From Lachnospiraceae bacterium (GTDB taxonomy: Bacteria > Bacillota > Clostridia > Lachnospirales > Lachnospiraceae), in assembly GCA_011959805.1 (NCBI GenBank), contig BLMC01000016.1, forward strand, positions 1 to 48,244: a stretch of 48,244 nucleotides of DNA, given 5' to 3'. A program made the translations under genes and the position numbers. Shown one piece after another: positions 26,743 to 33,900 of the stretch; position 1 is the first letter of the stretch, and each line of letters begins with the position of its first letter. The notes below the pieces were generated by a model that was given only the letters and a program-made list of their open reading frames with translations, was not told the DNA's origin and ran no database searches.

Positions 26743-27165
26743 ATGGTGCAGCTTATTGTTGGAAAAAAGGGAAAAGGCAAGACAAAAATTATTCTGGAGA
26801 TGGTCAATAAAGAAGTATCGGTCGCATCCGGGAATATTGTATACCTTGACAAAGGCAATGATCATATGTATGAATTGAATAATAAGGTAAGACTTATCAA
26901 CGTGAAAGATTATGGGGTTGCCAATGCAGACGAATTTGTTGGCTTCATTCGTGGCATCATTTCTCAGGATCATGATTTGCAGCAGATTTATTTTGATGGA
27001 TTTTTAAGCATTTCGTGTATTGATGGTTCTGAGAAGGCAGAAGAAGTATTAAATAAGCTGGATTCCATTAGTGATACATATGGATTTAAGATTATAGCAA
27101 GTATTTCAATCGATGAGGCAGATTTGCCAGAGAGCTTAAAGTCAAAGGTGATTGTAGCTTTATAA
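26743..27165 (+). CDS. small P-loop protein of unknown function
   Basis: 140 residues from ATG 26743, with TAGGAGG eight bases upstream. The start is a Walker A loop (LIVGKKGKGKTKIILEMVN). A Walker-B-like hydrophobic strand ending in Asp follows (LQQIYFDGFLSI), then a third beta strand (FKIIASISIDEADLP). It looks like a stripped nucleotide-binding domain with no partner domain. I cannot assign a function. It has its own promoter and a strong terminator at 27197, so it is a monocistronic unit between the carboxypeptidase and the HlyD-like gene. Confidence 0.8.
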   Translation: MVQLIVGKKGKGKTKIILEMVNKEVSVASGNIVYLDKGNDHMYELNNKVRLINVKDYGVANADEFVGFIRGIISQDHDLQQIYFDGFLSISCIDGSEKAEEVLNKLDSISDTYGFKIIASISIDEADLPESLKSKVIVAL

Positions 27166-27196
27166 TAGATTGAAACACAGATTATATAAAAATAAG

Positions 27197-27228
27197 AAGC
27201 CTCGGAAGGAAATGACCGGGGCTTTTTT
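27197..27228 (+). terminator. rho-independent terminator
   Basis: AAGCCTCGG pairs with CCGGGGCTT (one G-T pair) around a 10-base loop, followed by T6 in total. It is the 5' end of repeat copy C. Confidence 0.92.
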
Positions 27229-27365
27229 ATGCACATGGGCGCGGAAAGGAATTATGCAGCGAAAGCTGTCTGCGTTCAGTGCGGAAGTAGGGGAAGTAAA
27301 CTTCTCTACTCGATTGCACGCGAGCACCAAAGGAAATATACTAGTTAATGACGAGTGGTGCAACT
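27226..27365 (+). repeat. terminator-linked structured repeat, copy C
   Basis: TTTATGCACATGGGCGCGG, then hairpin 1 CAGC-GAAA-GCTG (27257-27268), TGCGTTCAGTGCGG, hairpin 2 GTAGGGGAAG-TAAA-CTTCTCTAC (27287-27309, one bulge), CTCGATTGCACGCG, then stem 3 GCACCA (27324-27329) with TGGTGC (27356-27361). Stem bases differ from copy B while pairing is kept. The element ends about 50 bases before the next start codon. Confidence 0.75.
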
Positions 27366-27414
27366 TCAATTTTTGACTAGATGGAGTATATTGAAGACTT
27401 TTTATGAATGGAGA

Positions 27415-28824
27415 ATGTCCGTGGCTTCTAGGAATCGTCAGGCACATCGAAAACAATTAAATAGATCTGGAAAAACAATGAATCGGATTGAGTTTGCAAT
27501 ATTTGGTTCAATGCTTGTTTATATTGTTGCGGTTCTGGTGATGTATTTAAAATCAGAGCCAATCCAGGGATATGAGGTTCAGTTGGGATCCCTTTCTGTT
27601 TCAAAAACATATACTGGGATTGCAATTCGGCAGGAAGAGGTTTTGAAATCTTCCTATACAGGTTATATCAACTATTATATTAGGGAAGGGGAACGTGTAT
27701 CATCGAGGGACACCGTATATTCTATTGATGAGACTGGAAAACTTGCTTCTCTTTTAAATGCAAATCATCAGGAGGATTCCAATTATACAGATGCTGAACT
27801 TGGAGAATTTCGGTCGGAAGTTGTACATTATGACAGCATTTTTGACAGTAAAGAATTCAGCAGTGTGTATGATTTTAAATATGATTTAGAGGGTTCTGTG
27901 ATGAAACTGGTAAATACGAATATGTATAAAAGCATGGAGACATTGAATCAATCGAATTTGGGGGGAATGGTTTCTTTATGCACAGTTGGGAAGACGGGGT
28001 ATGTTGTCTACAGCACAGATGGATATGAGACATTGACTCCGGAACAAATTACACCAGAAATGTTTGACCAGACAAATTATGAGAAAACTCGAATCAACAA
28101 TAATGATTTGATTGAAAAAAATGCGACAGTTGGAAAATTAGTCACGGATGAAAATTGGTCTTTAATGATACCAGTAGAAAAAGAGCGGGCAGCTGAACTG
28201 GAAGAGGAAGGATATGTTGAAGTTAAATTTATTAAAACGCAGGAAGTCTCTTGGGCGCAGGTAGTAGTCCATCATCTTTCTGGCGGAGATTATGTACAGC
28301 TCAAATTCAATAATTCTTGCACCACTTTTTGCACAGACCGATACATTGATGTTGAGCTTTCTATAAATAATAAGCAGGGACTAAAAATACCTAATTCTGC
28401 GATTGCAGTGAAGGAATTTTTCATTATTCCAGAGGAATATATGAGTAAAGGTGGAGCCAATGGAAATTATGGAGTTTCTATGGAGAAACCAGATGAAAAT
28501 GGAAATTTGGTCTACGAGTTTGTTGAGACTACTGTCTACAATTCCGATAAAAATGGATTTTATGTAGATAACAGTAATCTTCATGTTGGAGATTATATCT
28601 GTAAACCAAATTCGACAGATAAAATGGCGATTAGTAAGTCAGGAACATTAAAGGGAGTGTATAATATGAATAAAGGTTATGCGGATTTTAAACAGATTAC
28701 AATATTAGCGGAGAATGATGAATATGCGATTGTTAGTTCCAACACCCAGTATGGCTTGACAGTGTATGATCGAATTGTACTTGATGCAGCAAGTGTTGAC
28801 AATGATACATTTGTCTATCAATAA
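27415..28824 (+). CDS. HlyD-like membrane-anchored envelope protein
   Basis: 469 residues from ATG 27415. TTG 27391 has a better spaced GGAG and would add eight residues; ATG 27478 is a shorter option. A basic head is followed by one membrane helix (FAIFGSMLVYIVAVLVMYL). Then comes a biotinyl/HlyD-like half (GIAIRQEEVLKSSYTGYINYYIREGERVSSRDTVYSIDETG), a middle part, and a second half with GLKIPNSAIAVKEFFIIPEEY and YDRIVLDAASVDNDTFV, as in RND/ABC adaptor proteins. No transporter gene is adjacent. Instead ylmE and sepF follow, so it may serve cell division or envelope assembly. Function inferred from position only. Confidence 0.75.
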   Translation: MSVASRNRQAHRKQLNRSGKTMNRIEFAIFGSMLVYIVAVLVMYLKSEPIQGYEVQLGSLSVSKTYTGIAIRQEEVLKSSYTGYINYYIREGERVSSRDTVYSIDETGKLASLLNANHQEDSNYTDAELGEFRSEVVHYDSIFDSKEFSSVYDFKYDLEGSVMKLVNTNMYKSMETLNQSNLGGMVSLCTVGKTGYVVYSTDGYETLTPEQITPEMFDQTNYEKTRINNNDLIEKNATVGKLVTDENWSLMIPVEKERAAELEEEGYVEVKFIKTQEVSWAQVVVHHLSGGDYVQLKFNNSCTTFCTDRYIDVELSINNKQGLKIPNSAIAVKEFFIIPEEYMSKGGANGNYGVSMEKPDENGNLVYEFVETTVYNSDKNGFYVDNSNLHVGDYICKPNSTDKMAISKSGTLKGVYNMNKGYADFKQITILAENDEYAIVSSNTQYGLTVYDRIVLDAASVDNDTFVYQ

Positions 28825-28889
28825 GGATTTGTTTAGGTTTGTTATAAAAGAATTATTTTTAGTACCGATGGGCGAAAGGAAAGAAATGT

Positions 28890-29594
28890 ATGAACGATAT
28901 GACAATTAGGGAAAATATAAAGGTAGTGGAAAAAGTAATTGCTTCGGCTTGCAAAGAAGCTGGACGAGATACACAAGAGGTAACTTTAATAGCGGTGAGT
29001 AAGACAAAGCCAATAGAGATGCTCCAAGAAGCATATGAATATGGATGTAGAGATTTTGGTGAAAATAAAGTACAAGAGTTGCTTGACAAATATGAAATAT
29101 TGCCAAAAGATATTCGATGGCATATGATTGGGCATCTTCAAAGAAATAAGGTAAAATATATTGTGGATAAAGTTTATCTAATTCACAGTGTGGATTCTCT
29201 GCGTTTAGCAGAGGAGATTAGCAAGGAAGCAGGTAAAAAAAATGTGTGTGTTAGAATCCTAGTAGAAGTGAATGTCGCAAATGAGGAAACAAAATTTGGA
29301 ACGACCTGTGAGGAAGTGAAACAGCTTGTGCAAGATATTGCAAAATTACCTAATATTCGAGTAAAAGGACTGATGACGATTGCGCCTTTTGTAGAAAATG
29401 CTGAAGAAAACAGACCAATTTTTAGTAAATTGAGGAAAATATCGGTTGACATTATGAAAGAAAACATTGATAATATAGATATGGAAATTTTATCTATGGG
29501 TATGACAGGCGACTATGGGGTAGCCATATTAGAAGGAGCAACCTATGTCAGAGTCGGGACCGGTATCTTCGGAGTAAGGCAGTATATGCCGTAG
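28890..29594 (+). CDS. ylmE: YggS/YlmE family PLP-binding protein
   Basis: 234 residues. Family marks: VTLIAVSKTKPIEMLQEAYEYG with the PLP lysine in SKTK, RDFGENKVQELLDKYE, WHMIGHLQRNKVKYI, and the C-terminal LSMGMTGDYGVAILEGATYVRVGTGIFG. The family keeps PLP available and affects amino-acid balance; no enzyme reaction is firmly known. Its place just before sepF matches the ylmE-sepF order of Bacillus. Confidence 0.95.
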   Translation: MNDMTIRENIKVVEKVIASACKEAGRDTQEVTLIAVSKTKPIEMLQEAYEYGCRDFGENKVQELLDKYEILPKDIRWHMIGHLQRNKVKYIVDKVYLIHSVDSLRLAEEISKEAGKKNVCVRILVEVNVANEETKFGTTCEEVKQLVQDIAKLPNIRVKGLMTIAPFVENAEENRPIFSKLRKISVDIMKENIDNIDMEILSMGMTGDYGVAILEGATYVRVGTGIFGVRQYMP

Positions 29595-29610
29595 AGAAAG
29601 GAAAATGACT

Positions 29611-30126
29611 ATGGGAGTAATGGACAAGTTTTTAGACGCATTACATTTGAACAGCGAAGAGGAAGACTACGATGACGATGATTTTTATGATGAGGGAGAG
29701 ATCATCGACAATACAGTCAGAAAACCGATGAAGATAGTCCGCAATGAGGAAGATTATGAGGAACCTATAGAGAAAGTTAAAAAGTCATCACAGAAAGTAA
29801 CCCCGATTCGATCAGTAAAACGAGCACCTGGAAATGGTATGGAAGTATGTGTGATTAAGCCTACCAGTGTCGAGGATGCCAGAGAGATTACAGAGACACT
29901 TTTAGCAAATCGTACAGTTGTGTTAAATTTAGAGGGGCTAGAGGTTGAGATTGCACAGAGAATTATTGATTTTTCTTCAGGGTCTACATATGCGATAAGT
30001 GGAAATCTTCAGAAAATTTCTAATTACATATTTATCATCACACCAGCATGTGTTGATATTTCAGGAGATTTTCAGGAAATTTTTTCAGGAACGTTTGACG
30101 TTCCAGTTTCGCGCGGTGTAATTTAA
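29611..30126 (+). CDS. sepF: cell division protein SepF
   Basis: 171 residues from ATG 29611 (MGVMDKFLDALHLN), the usual SepF beginning and a membrane-binding amphipathic helix; ATG 29605 would add two residues. An acidic linker (EEEDYDDDDFYDEGE) follows. The C-terminal domain has VCVIKPTSVEDAREITETLLANRTVVLNLEGL, IIDFSSGSTYAISGNLQKIS and IFIITPACVDISG. It bundles FtsZ filaments and anchors them to the membrane. A terminator follows at 30169. Confidence 0.95.
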   Translation: MGVMDKFLDALHLNSEEEDYDDDDFYDEGEIIDNTVRKPMKIVRNEEDYEEPIEKVKKSSQKVTPIRSVKRAPGNGMEVCVIKPTSVEDAREITETLLANRTVVLNLEGLEVEIAQRIIDFSSGSTYAISGNLQKISNYIFIITPACVDISGDFQEIFSGTFDVPVSRGVI

Positions 30127-30168
30127 CAATAGAATTTGACTAGGAGCTTTGGGATAACAAAGGGTAGG

Positions 30169-30201
30169 CTTCCCGCTTGTGTTGAGAGTGGGGAGTTTTT
30201 T
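30169..30201 (+). terminator. rho-independent terminator after sepF
   Basis: CTTCCCGCT and AGTGGGGAG pair (nine base pairs including two G-T) around TGTGTTGAG, followed by T6. Confidence 0.88.
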
Positions 30202-30275
30202 ATGCATACGGTAAAGAAACAAGCAGTTAAAGCTGACGAATGTTTGGCATGAGTGTGATGCGTATTTCTTATTTA
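30200..30275 (+). repeat. terminator-linked structured repeat, copy D (shortened)
   Basis: TTATGCATACGG at the terminator T-tract, hairpin 1 CAGT-TAAA-GCTG (30224-30235), ACGAATGTTTGGCATGAG in the place of CGTTCGGCGCGAG, and only a faint trace of hairpin 2. It lies 42 bases before aroB. Confidence 0.55.
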
Positions 30276-30316
30276 GTTGGATATAAATATACAGAGGATA
30301 TATTAGGGGGATTGAC

Positions 30317-31426
30317 ATGTCACAGAGATTAACAATCAATATGAATAATAAACCAATCTATGATATTGTATATGAACAGGACTTTAACAGTCTGGCAAAA
30401 GAGCTGGAACCGTTTGAAATACAGGAGAAAAAACTATGTATTATCACTGACTCTACAGTGAAAGGTATTTATGCAGATGCAGTTTGTGAGTGTTTAAGGG
30501 ATTACTGTAAGGAGATTTTTATCTACGATTTTCCAAGCGGAGAACAGAGCAAAAATCTGGATACAGTCAAGAATATTTATGCGTATTTGATACAAAATAA
30601 GTTTGGACGAAAGGATATGTTACTGGCACTTGGTGGTGGTGTGGTTGGAGATACAACAGGTTTTGTGGCAGCCACTTATCTAAGAGGGATTGATTTTATG
30701 CAGATTCCCACGACTTTGTTAGCGCAGGTTGACAGCAGTATTGGTGGAAAGACAGGTGTGGATTTTGACCAATATAAAAATATGGTGGGAGCTTTTTATA
30801 TGCCAAAGCTGGTATATATGAATGTATCGACACTGAAAACGCTTGATGACCGACAATACTATTCAGGAATGGGAGAAGTTTTAAAACATGGATTGATTAA
30901 GAGTGCAAAGTTTTATGAGTGGATTATTGATAACATGTATGAGATTCATGAGAGAAATCTTGATATACTGGAAAATATGGTATATAAAAGCTGTACTTGT
31001 AAGAAATTAGTAGTTGAGAAAGACCCGACAGAGAAAGGGGAGCGAGCACTGCTAAATTTTGGACATACAATTGGCCATGCAATAGAGAAAGCTAAGAATT
31101 TTGAGTTGATGCATGGAGAGTGTGTTGCACTTGGCTGTGTTGCAGCAGCATTTATTTCTTGGAAGCGAGAATTGTTGTCGAAGGATGAATATTATGAAAT
31201 TCGGGATATGTTTGTGCCATTTAATCTTCCAATTTCCATAGAAGGGATTGACCCAGAGGAAATCTACAAACTGACGACTTCTGATAAAAAGATGGAGGGC
31301 AATCAGATTAAATTTATCCTTTTGAAGAAAGTAGGAAAGGCTATGATTGACACGGCTGTCACTAGGGAAGAAATCTTAGCTGGTATTAATGAAATTTATT
31401 TCACGGACGAGGATTGGGATTTATAA
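30317..31426 (+). CDS. aroB: 3-dehydroquinate synthase
   Basis: 369 residues. NAD site: LLALGGGVVGDTTGFVAATYLRGIDF. Substrate and metal regions: IPTTLLAQVDSSIGGKTGVD, GMGEVLKHGLIKS, and the zinc ligands in LLNFGHTIGHAIEKA and LMHGECVALG. It cyclises DAHP to 3-dehydroquinate, step two of the shikimate pathway. AGGGGG stands seven bases before the ATG. It starts a run with lspA and rluD spaced by 6 and 25 bases, probably one operon. Confidence 0.97.
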   Translation: MSQRLTINMNNKPIYDIVYEQDFNSLAKELEPFEIQEKKLCIITDSTVKGIYADAVCECLRDYCKEIFIYDFPSGEQSKNLDTVKNIYAYLIQNKFGRKDMLLALGGGVVGDTTGFVAATYLRGIDFMQIPTTLLAQVDSSIGGKTGVDFDQYKNMVGAFYMPKLVYMNVSTLKTLDDRQYYSGMGEVLKHGLIKSAKFYEWIIDNMYEIHERNLDILENMVYKSCTCKKLVVEKDPTEKGERALLNFGHTIGHAIEKAKNFELMHGECVALGCVAAAFISWKRELLSKDEYYEIRDMFVPFNLPISIEGIDPEEIYKLTTSDKKMEGNQIKFILLKKVGKAMIDTAVTREEILAGINEIYFTDEDWDL

Positions 31427-31432
31427 AAAGAA

Positions 31433-31948
31433 ATGATTGGAAACAAGACGAAATTATTGATAGTTGATTTATTGCTAATGTTTTTGTTAATTGCGGCAGA
31501 TCAGATTACAAAGTTTTTGGCAGTGGTCAATTTAAGAAATCAGGAACCGTTTGTGCTGTGGGAAGGGGTATTTGAATTACAATATCTCGAAAACAGTGGT
31601 GCTGCATTTGGAATGTTGCAGGGGAAAAAAAGTTTTTTTGTGCTAACTTCAATTATTTTTCTTATTGTGATTGTGTATGTGTTGGTGCGTGTTCCAAATC
31701 AAAAGAAGTACACAAAACTGCATATTACCCTTGCGTTTATTGCAAGCGGAGCAATAGGAAATTTGATTGACCGGATACGATATGACTATGTTATAGACTT
31801 CCTATATTTTAGTTTGATTAATTTTCCAATATTTAATGTGGCAGATATCTATGTGACCTTATCATCGATTGTTCTGGCTGCTTTATTGTTGTTTGTATAC
31901 ACAGAATCCGATTTGGAATTTTTGTTTATTCGGTCAGAAAAGTCTTAG
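31433..31948 (+). CDS. lspA: lipoprotein signal peptidase II
   Basis: 171 residues with four hydrophobic helices. Signature parts: DQITKFLAVVNL, LENSGAAFGML, and the two catalytic Asp residues in GNLIDRIRYDYVIDFL and FNVADIYVT. It cleaves the signal peptide from lipidated precursors, such as the S11 carboxypeptidase encoded at 25639. It begins six bases after aroB. Confidence 0.96.
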   Translation: MIGNKTKLLIVDLLLMFLLIAADQITKFLAVVNLRNQEPFVLWEGVFELQYLENSGAAFGMLQGKKSFFVLTSIIFLIVIVYVLVRVPNQKKYTKLHITLAFIASGAIGNLIDRIRYDYVIDFLYFSLINFPIFNVADIYVTLSSIVLAALLLFVYTESDLEFLFIRSEKS

Positions 31949-31973
31949 AAGTTTAAATAATAATTGGTGTGGT

Positions 31974-32891
31974 ATGAATAAAATTGTATTTGATATACTG
32001 CCAGAGATGGAAAATGAGCGCATTGATAAATGTATTAGTTGTTATTTGGCGGATTTATCAAGAAGCTATATCCAGAAAATGATCAAAGAGGGCAATGTAT
32101 CTGTAAATAATATTGTGGTGAAGGCAAACTATAGAGTTAAGGTTGAGGACAAGGTGGTATGTTGTATTCCCGACTCCGTGGAACCAAATATTCCAGCACA
32201 GAATATTCCTCTTGACATTTTGTATGAAGATGATGACTTGCTTGTTGTAAATAAGCCTAAAAATATGGTGGTGCATCCTGCTCCAGGACATTATGAGGGA
32301 ACGCTTGTCAACGCTGTGCTATATCATTGCAAAGGAACATTGTCTGGGATTAATGGGGTTTTACGACCTGGAATTGTACACAGAATAGACAAAGATACAA
32401 CAGGATCGATTATTGTCTGCAAAAATGATGATGCACATAATGCTATTGCTGCGCTGTTAAAAACACATGATATCACCAGAAAGTATAGAGCAATTGTATT
32501 TGGGAGCATAAAGGAAGAACAAGGAACAATCAATGCACCAGTTGGACGCCATCCGAATGACAGAAAGAAGATGGCAATCAATGAGAAAAATGGAAAACAT
32601 GCTGTCACTCACTTTAGAGTATTAGAACGATTTGCGCAATATACTTATATTGAGTGTGAATTGGAGACCGGAAGAACACATCAGATTAGAGTTCACATGG
32701 CAAGTGTTGGACATCCTCTGTTGGGGGATATAGTTTACACAAACCAAAAATCACCGTTTCATTTGCAAGGACAGGTATTACATGCTATGACAATTGGGTT
32801 TATCCATCCAAGGAGCGGCTGTTATATTGAGCTTGAAGCTCCTTTGCCAGACTATTTTGAGCAGATTTTATCTGCACTTCGGAATAGATAA
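31974..32891 (+). CDS. RluD-type 23S rRNA pseudouridine synthase
   Basis: 305 residues from ATG 31974; the frame extends upstream into lspA but without reason. An N-terminal S4 RNA-binding domain (RIDKCISCYLADLSRSYIQKMIKEGNVSVN) is followed by the RluA-family catalytic domain: LLVVNKPKNMVVHPAPGH, the catalytic Asp in GIVHRIDKDTTGSI, and ELETGRTHQIRVHMASVGHPLLGD. The lspA-rluD pairing is standard in Firmicutes and supports the RluD/YlyB assignment. Confidence 0.93.
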   Translation: MNKIVFDILPEMENERIDKCISCYLADLSRSYIQKMIKEGNVSVNNIVVKANYRVKVEDKVVCCIPDSVEPNIPAQNIPLDILYEDDDLLVVNKPKNMVVHPAPGHYEGTLVNAVLYHCKGTLSGINGVLRPGIVHRIDKDTTGSIIVCKNDDAHNAIAALLKTHDITRKYRAIVFGSIKEEQGTINAPVGRHPNDRKKMAINEKNGKHAVTHFRVLERFAQYTYIECELETGRTHQIRVHMASVGHPLLGDIVYTNQKSPFHLQGQVLHAMTIGFIHPRSGCYIELEAPLPDYFEQILSALRNR

Positions 32892-32909
32892 AAGACAATA
32901 AAGTTTAAT

Positions 32910-32938
32910 TTGAAATTTTTGCTTAATCAGTATATAAT
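32910..32938 (+). promoter_or_regulatory. promoter upstream of the cytidylate-kinase-like gene
   Basis: TTGAAA at 32910-32915, a 17-base spacer and TATAAT at 32933-32938, 42 bases before the start codon. Confidence 0.75.
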
Positions 32939-32980
32939 AAAATTAAGTTCTATAAATGTCTGTCAGAAAGGGTGGTATAT

Positions 32981-33607
32981 ATGAAGACTATAATAACAAT
33001 TGGACGTCAGTTTGGATCTGGAGGACATGAAATCGGAGAAAAGCTTGCTAATCATTACAAAATAAAGTGTTTTGATAAAGAATTGCTATCGCGCGCAGCA
33101 AAAGAGAGCGGATTCTGTGAGGAAATGCTTCGCAATCACGATGAGAGACCGACAAACTCATTTCTTTATAATTTGGTTATGGATACCTATACTTTTGGCT
33201 ACAATTCTTCCTCATTTGTGGATATGCCAATCAGTCACAAGGTTTTTATGGCTCAGTTTGATACGATTAAGAAAATTGCAGAGGAAGAGGCATGTGTGAT
33301 TGTTGGTCGCTGTGCAGATTATGCACTTCAAGAATACAAAAATTGTCTGCATATTTTTATTCATGCAAATGAAGATGCCAAAGTAGAGCGAATTATGCGT
33401 AAATATGAGGTTGATGCGGATAAGGCACGCGAAATGATGATAAAAAAAGACCGGCAGCGGCAAAGTTACTATAATTATTATTCTACAAAAAAGTGGGGAC
33501 GTTCCGATAGTTATGATTTGTCGATCAACAGTAGTATTCTTGGAGTAGATGGAACAGTGAAACTACTTATTCAATACATAGAAGATTTTGAAACAAAGAA
33601 CCAATAA
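32981..33607 (+). CDS. cytidylate kinase-like protein
   Basis: 208 residues from ATG 32981, with AAAGGGTGG before it. The N-terminus ITIGRQFGSGGHEIGEKLA is the modified P-loop of the cytidylate-kinase-like family; CVIVGRCADYAL and the lid-like region KKDRQRQSYYNYYSTKKWG follow. True Cmk has GPAGSGKST, so nucleotide kinase activity on CMP is not certain. Such genes are common as extra copies in Clostridia. Monocistronic, with its own promoter and a strong terminator. Confidence 0.85.
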   Translation: MKTIITIGRQFGSGGHEIGEKLANHYKIKCFDKELLSRAAKESGFCEEMLRNHDERPTNSFLYNLVMDTYTFGYNSSSFVDMPISHKVFMAQFDTIKKIAEEEACVIVGRCADYALQEYKNCLHIFIHANEDAKVERIMRKYEVDADKAREMMIKKDRQRQSYYNYYSTKKWGRSDSYDLSINSSILGVDGTVKLLIQYIEDFETKNQ

Positions 33608-33616
33608 TGAAACTGC

Positions 33617-33649
33617 AAAAAGCATCTTAAAATAAATAAGATGCTTTTT
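33617..33649 (+). terminator. rho-independent terminator, 13-bp stem
   Basis: AAAAAGCATCTTA and TAAGATGCTTTTT pair perfectly around AAATAAA. The symmetric A and T tracts make it a possible bidirectional terminator. Confidence 0.92.
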
Positions 33650-33740
33650 ATAATGCACATAGGGATTCAAATGAAATATGTCGGTAAGCTGATGTACGTT
33701 CGGCGCACAAGTAGCGAAAGAAAGCTTTCTTGTTAGACTT
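33648..33740 (+). repeat. terminator-linked structured repeat, copy E
   Basis: TATAATGCACATAGGG, hairpin 1 at 33681-33692 (TCGG-TAAG-CTGA), GTACGTTCGGCGCACAAGTAG, then a degenerate hairpin 2 (CGAAAG...CTTTC). Same order as the other copies, placed directly after the terminator at 33617. Confidence 0.68.
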
Positions 33741-33838
33741 AGCATTTGATAATACAGAATAAAATTGAAAGTTCTTGCCATAAATTTTGATGCGTATTAT
33801 ACAAATTTTTACGGCGTATTAAAATTGCAAATAAAAAT

Positions 33839-33867
33839 ATGACAAGTAACAAAAAAAGTGCTATAAT
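33839..33867 (+). promoter_or_regulatory. promoter for ftsK
   Basis: ATGACA at 33839-33844, a 17-base spacer and TATAAT at 33862-33867, 33 bases before the ftsK start codon. Confidence 0.7.
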
Positions 33868-33900
33868 ATCATGTAAAACTCATTTAGGGGGAGAATTATC

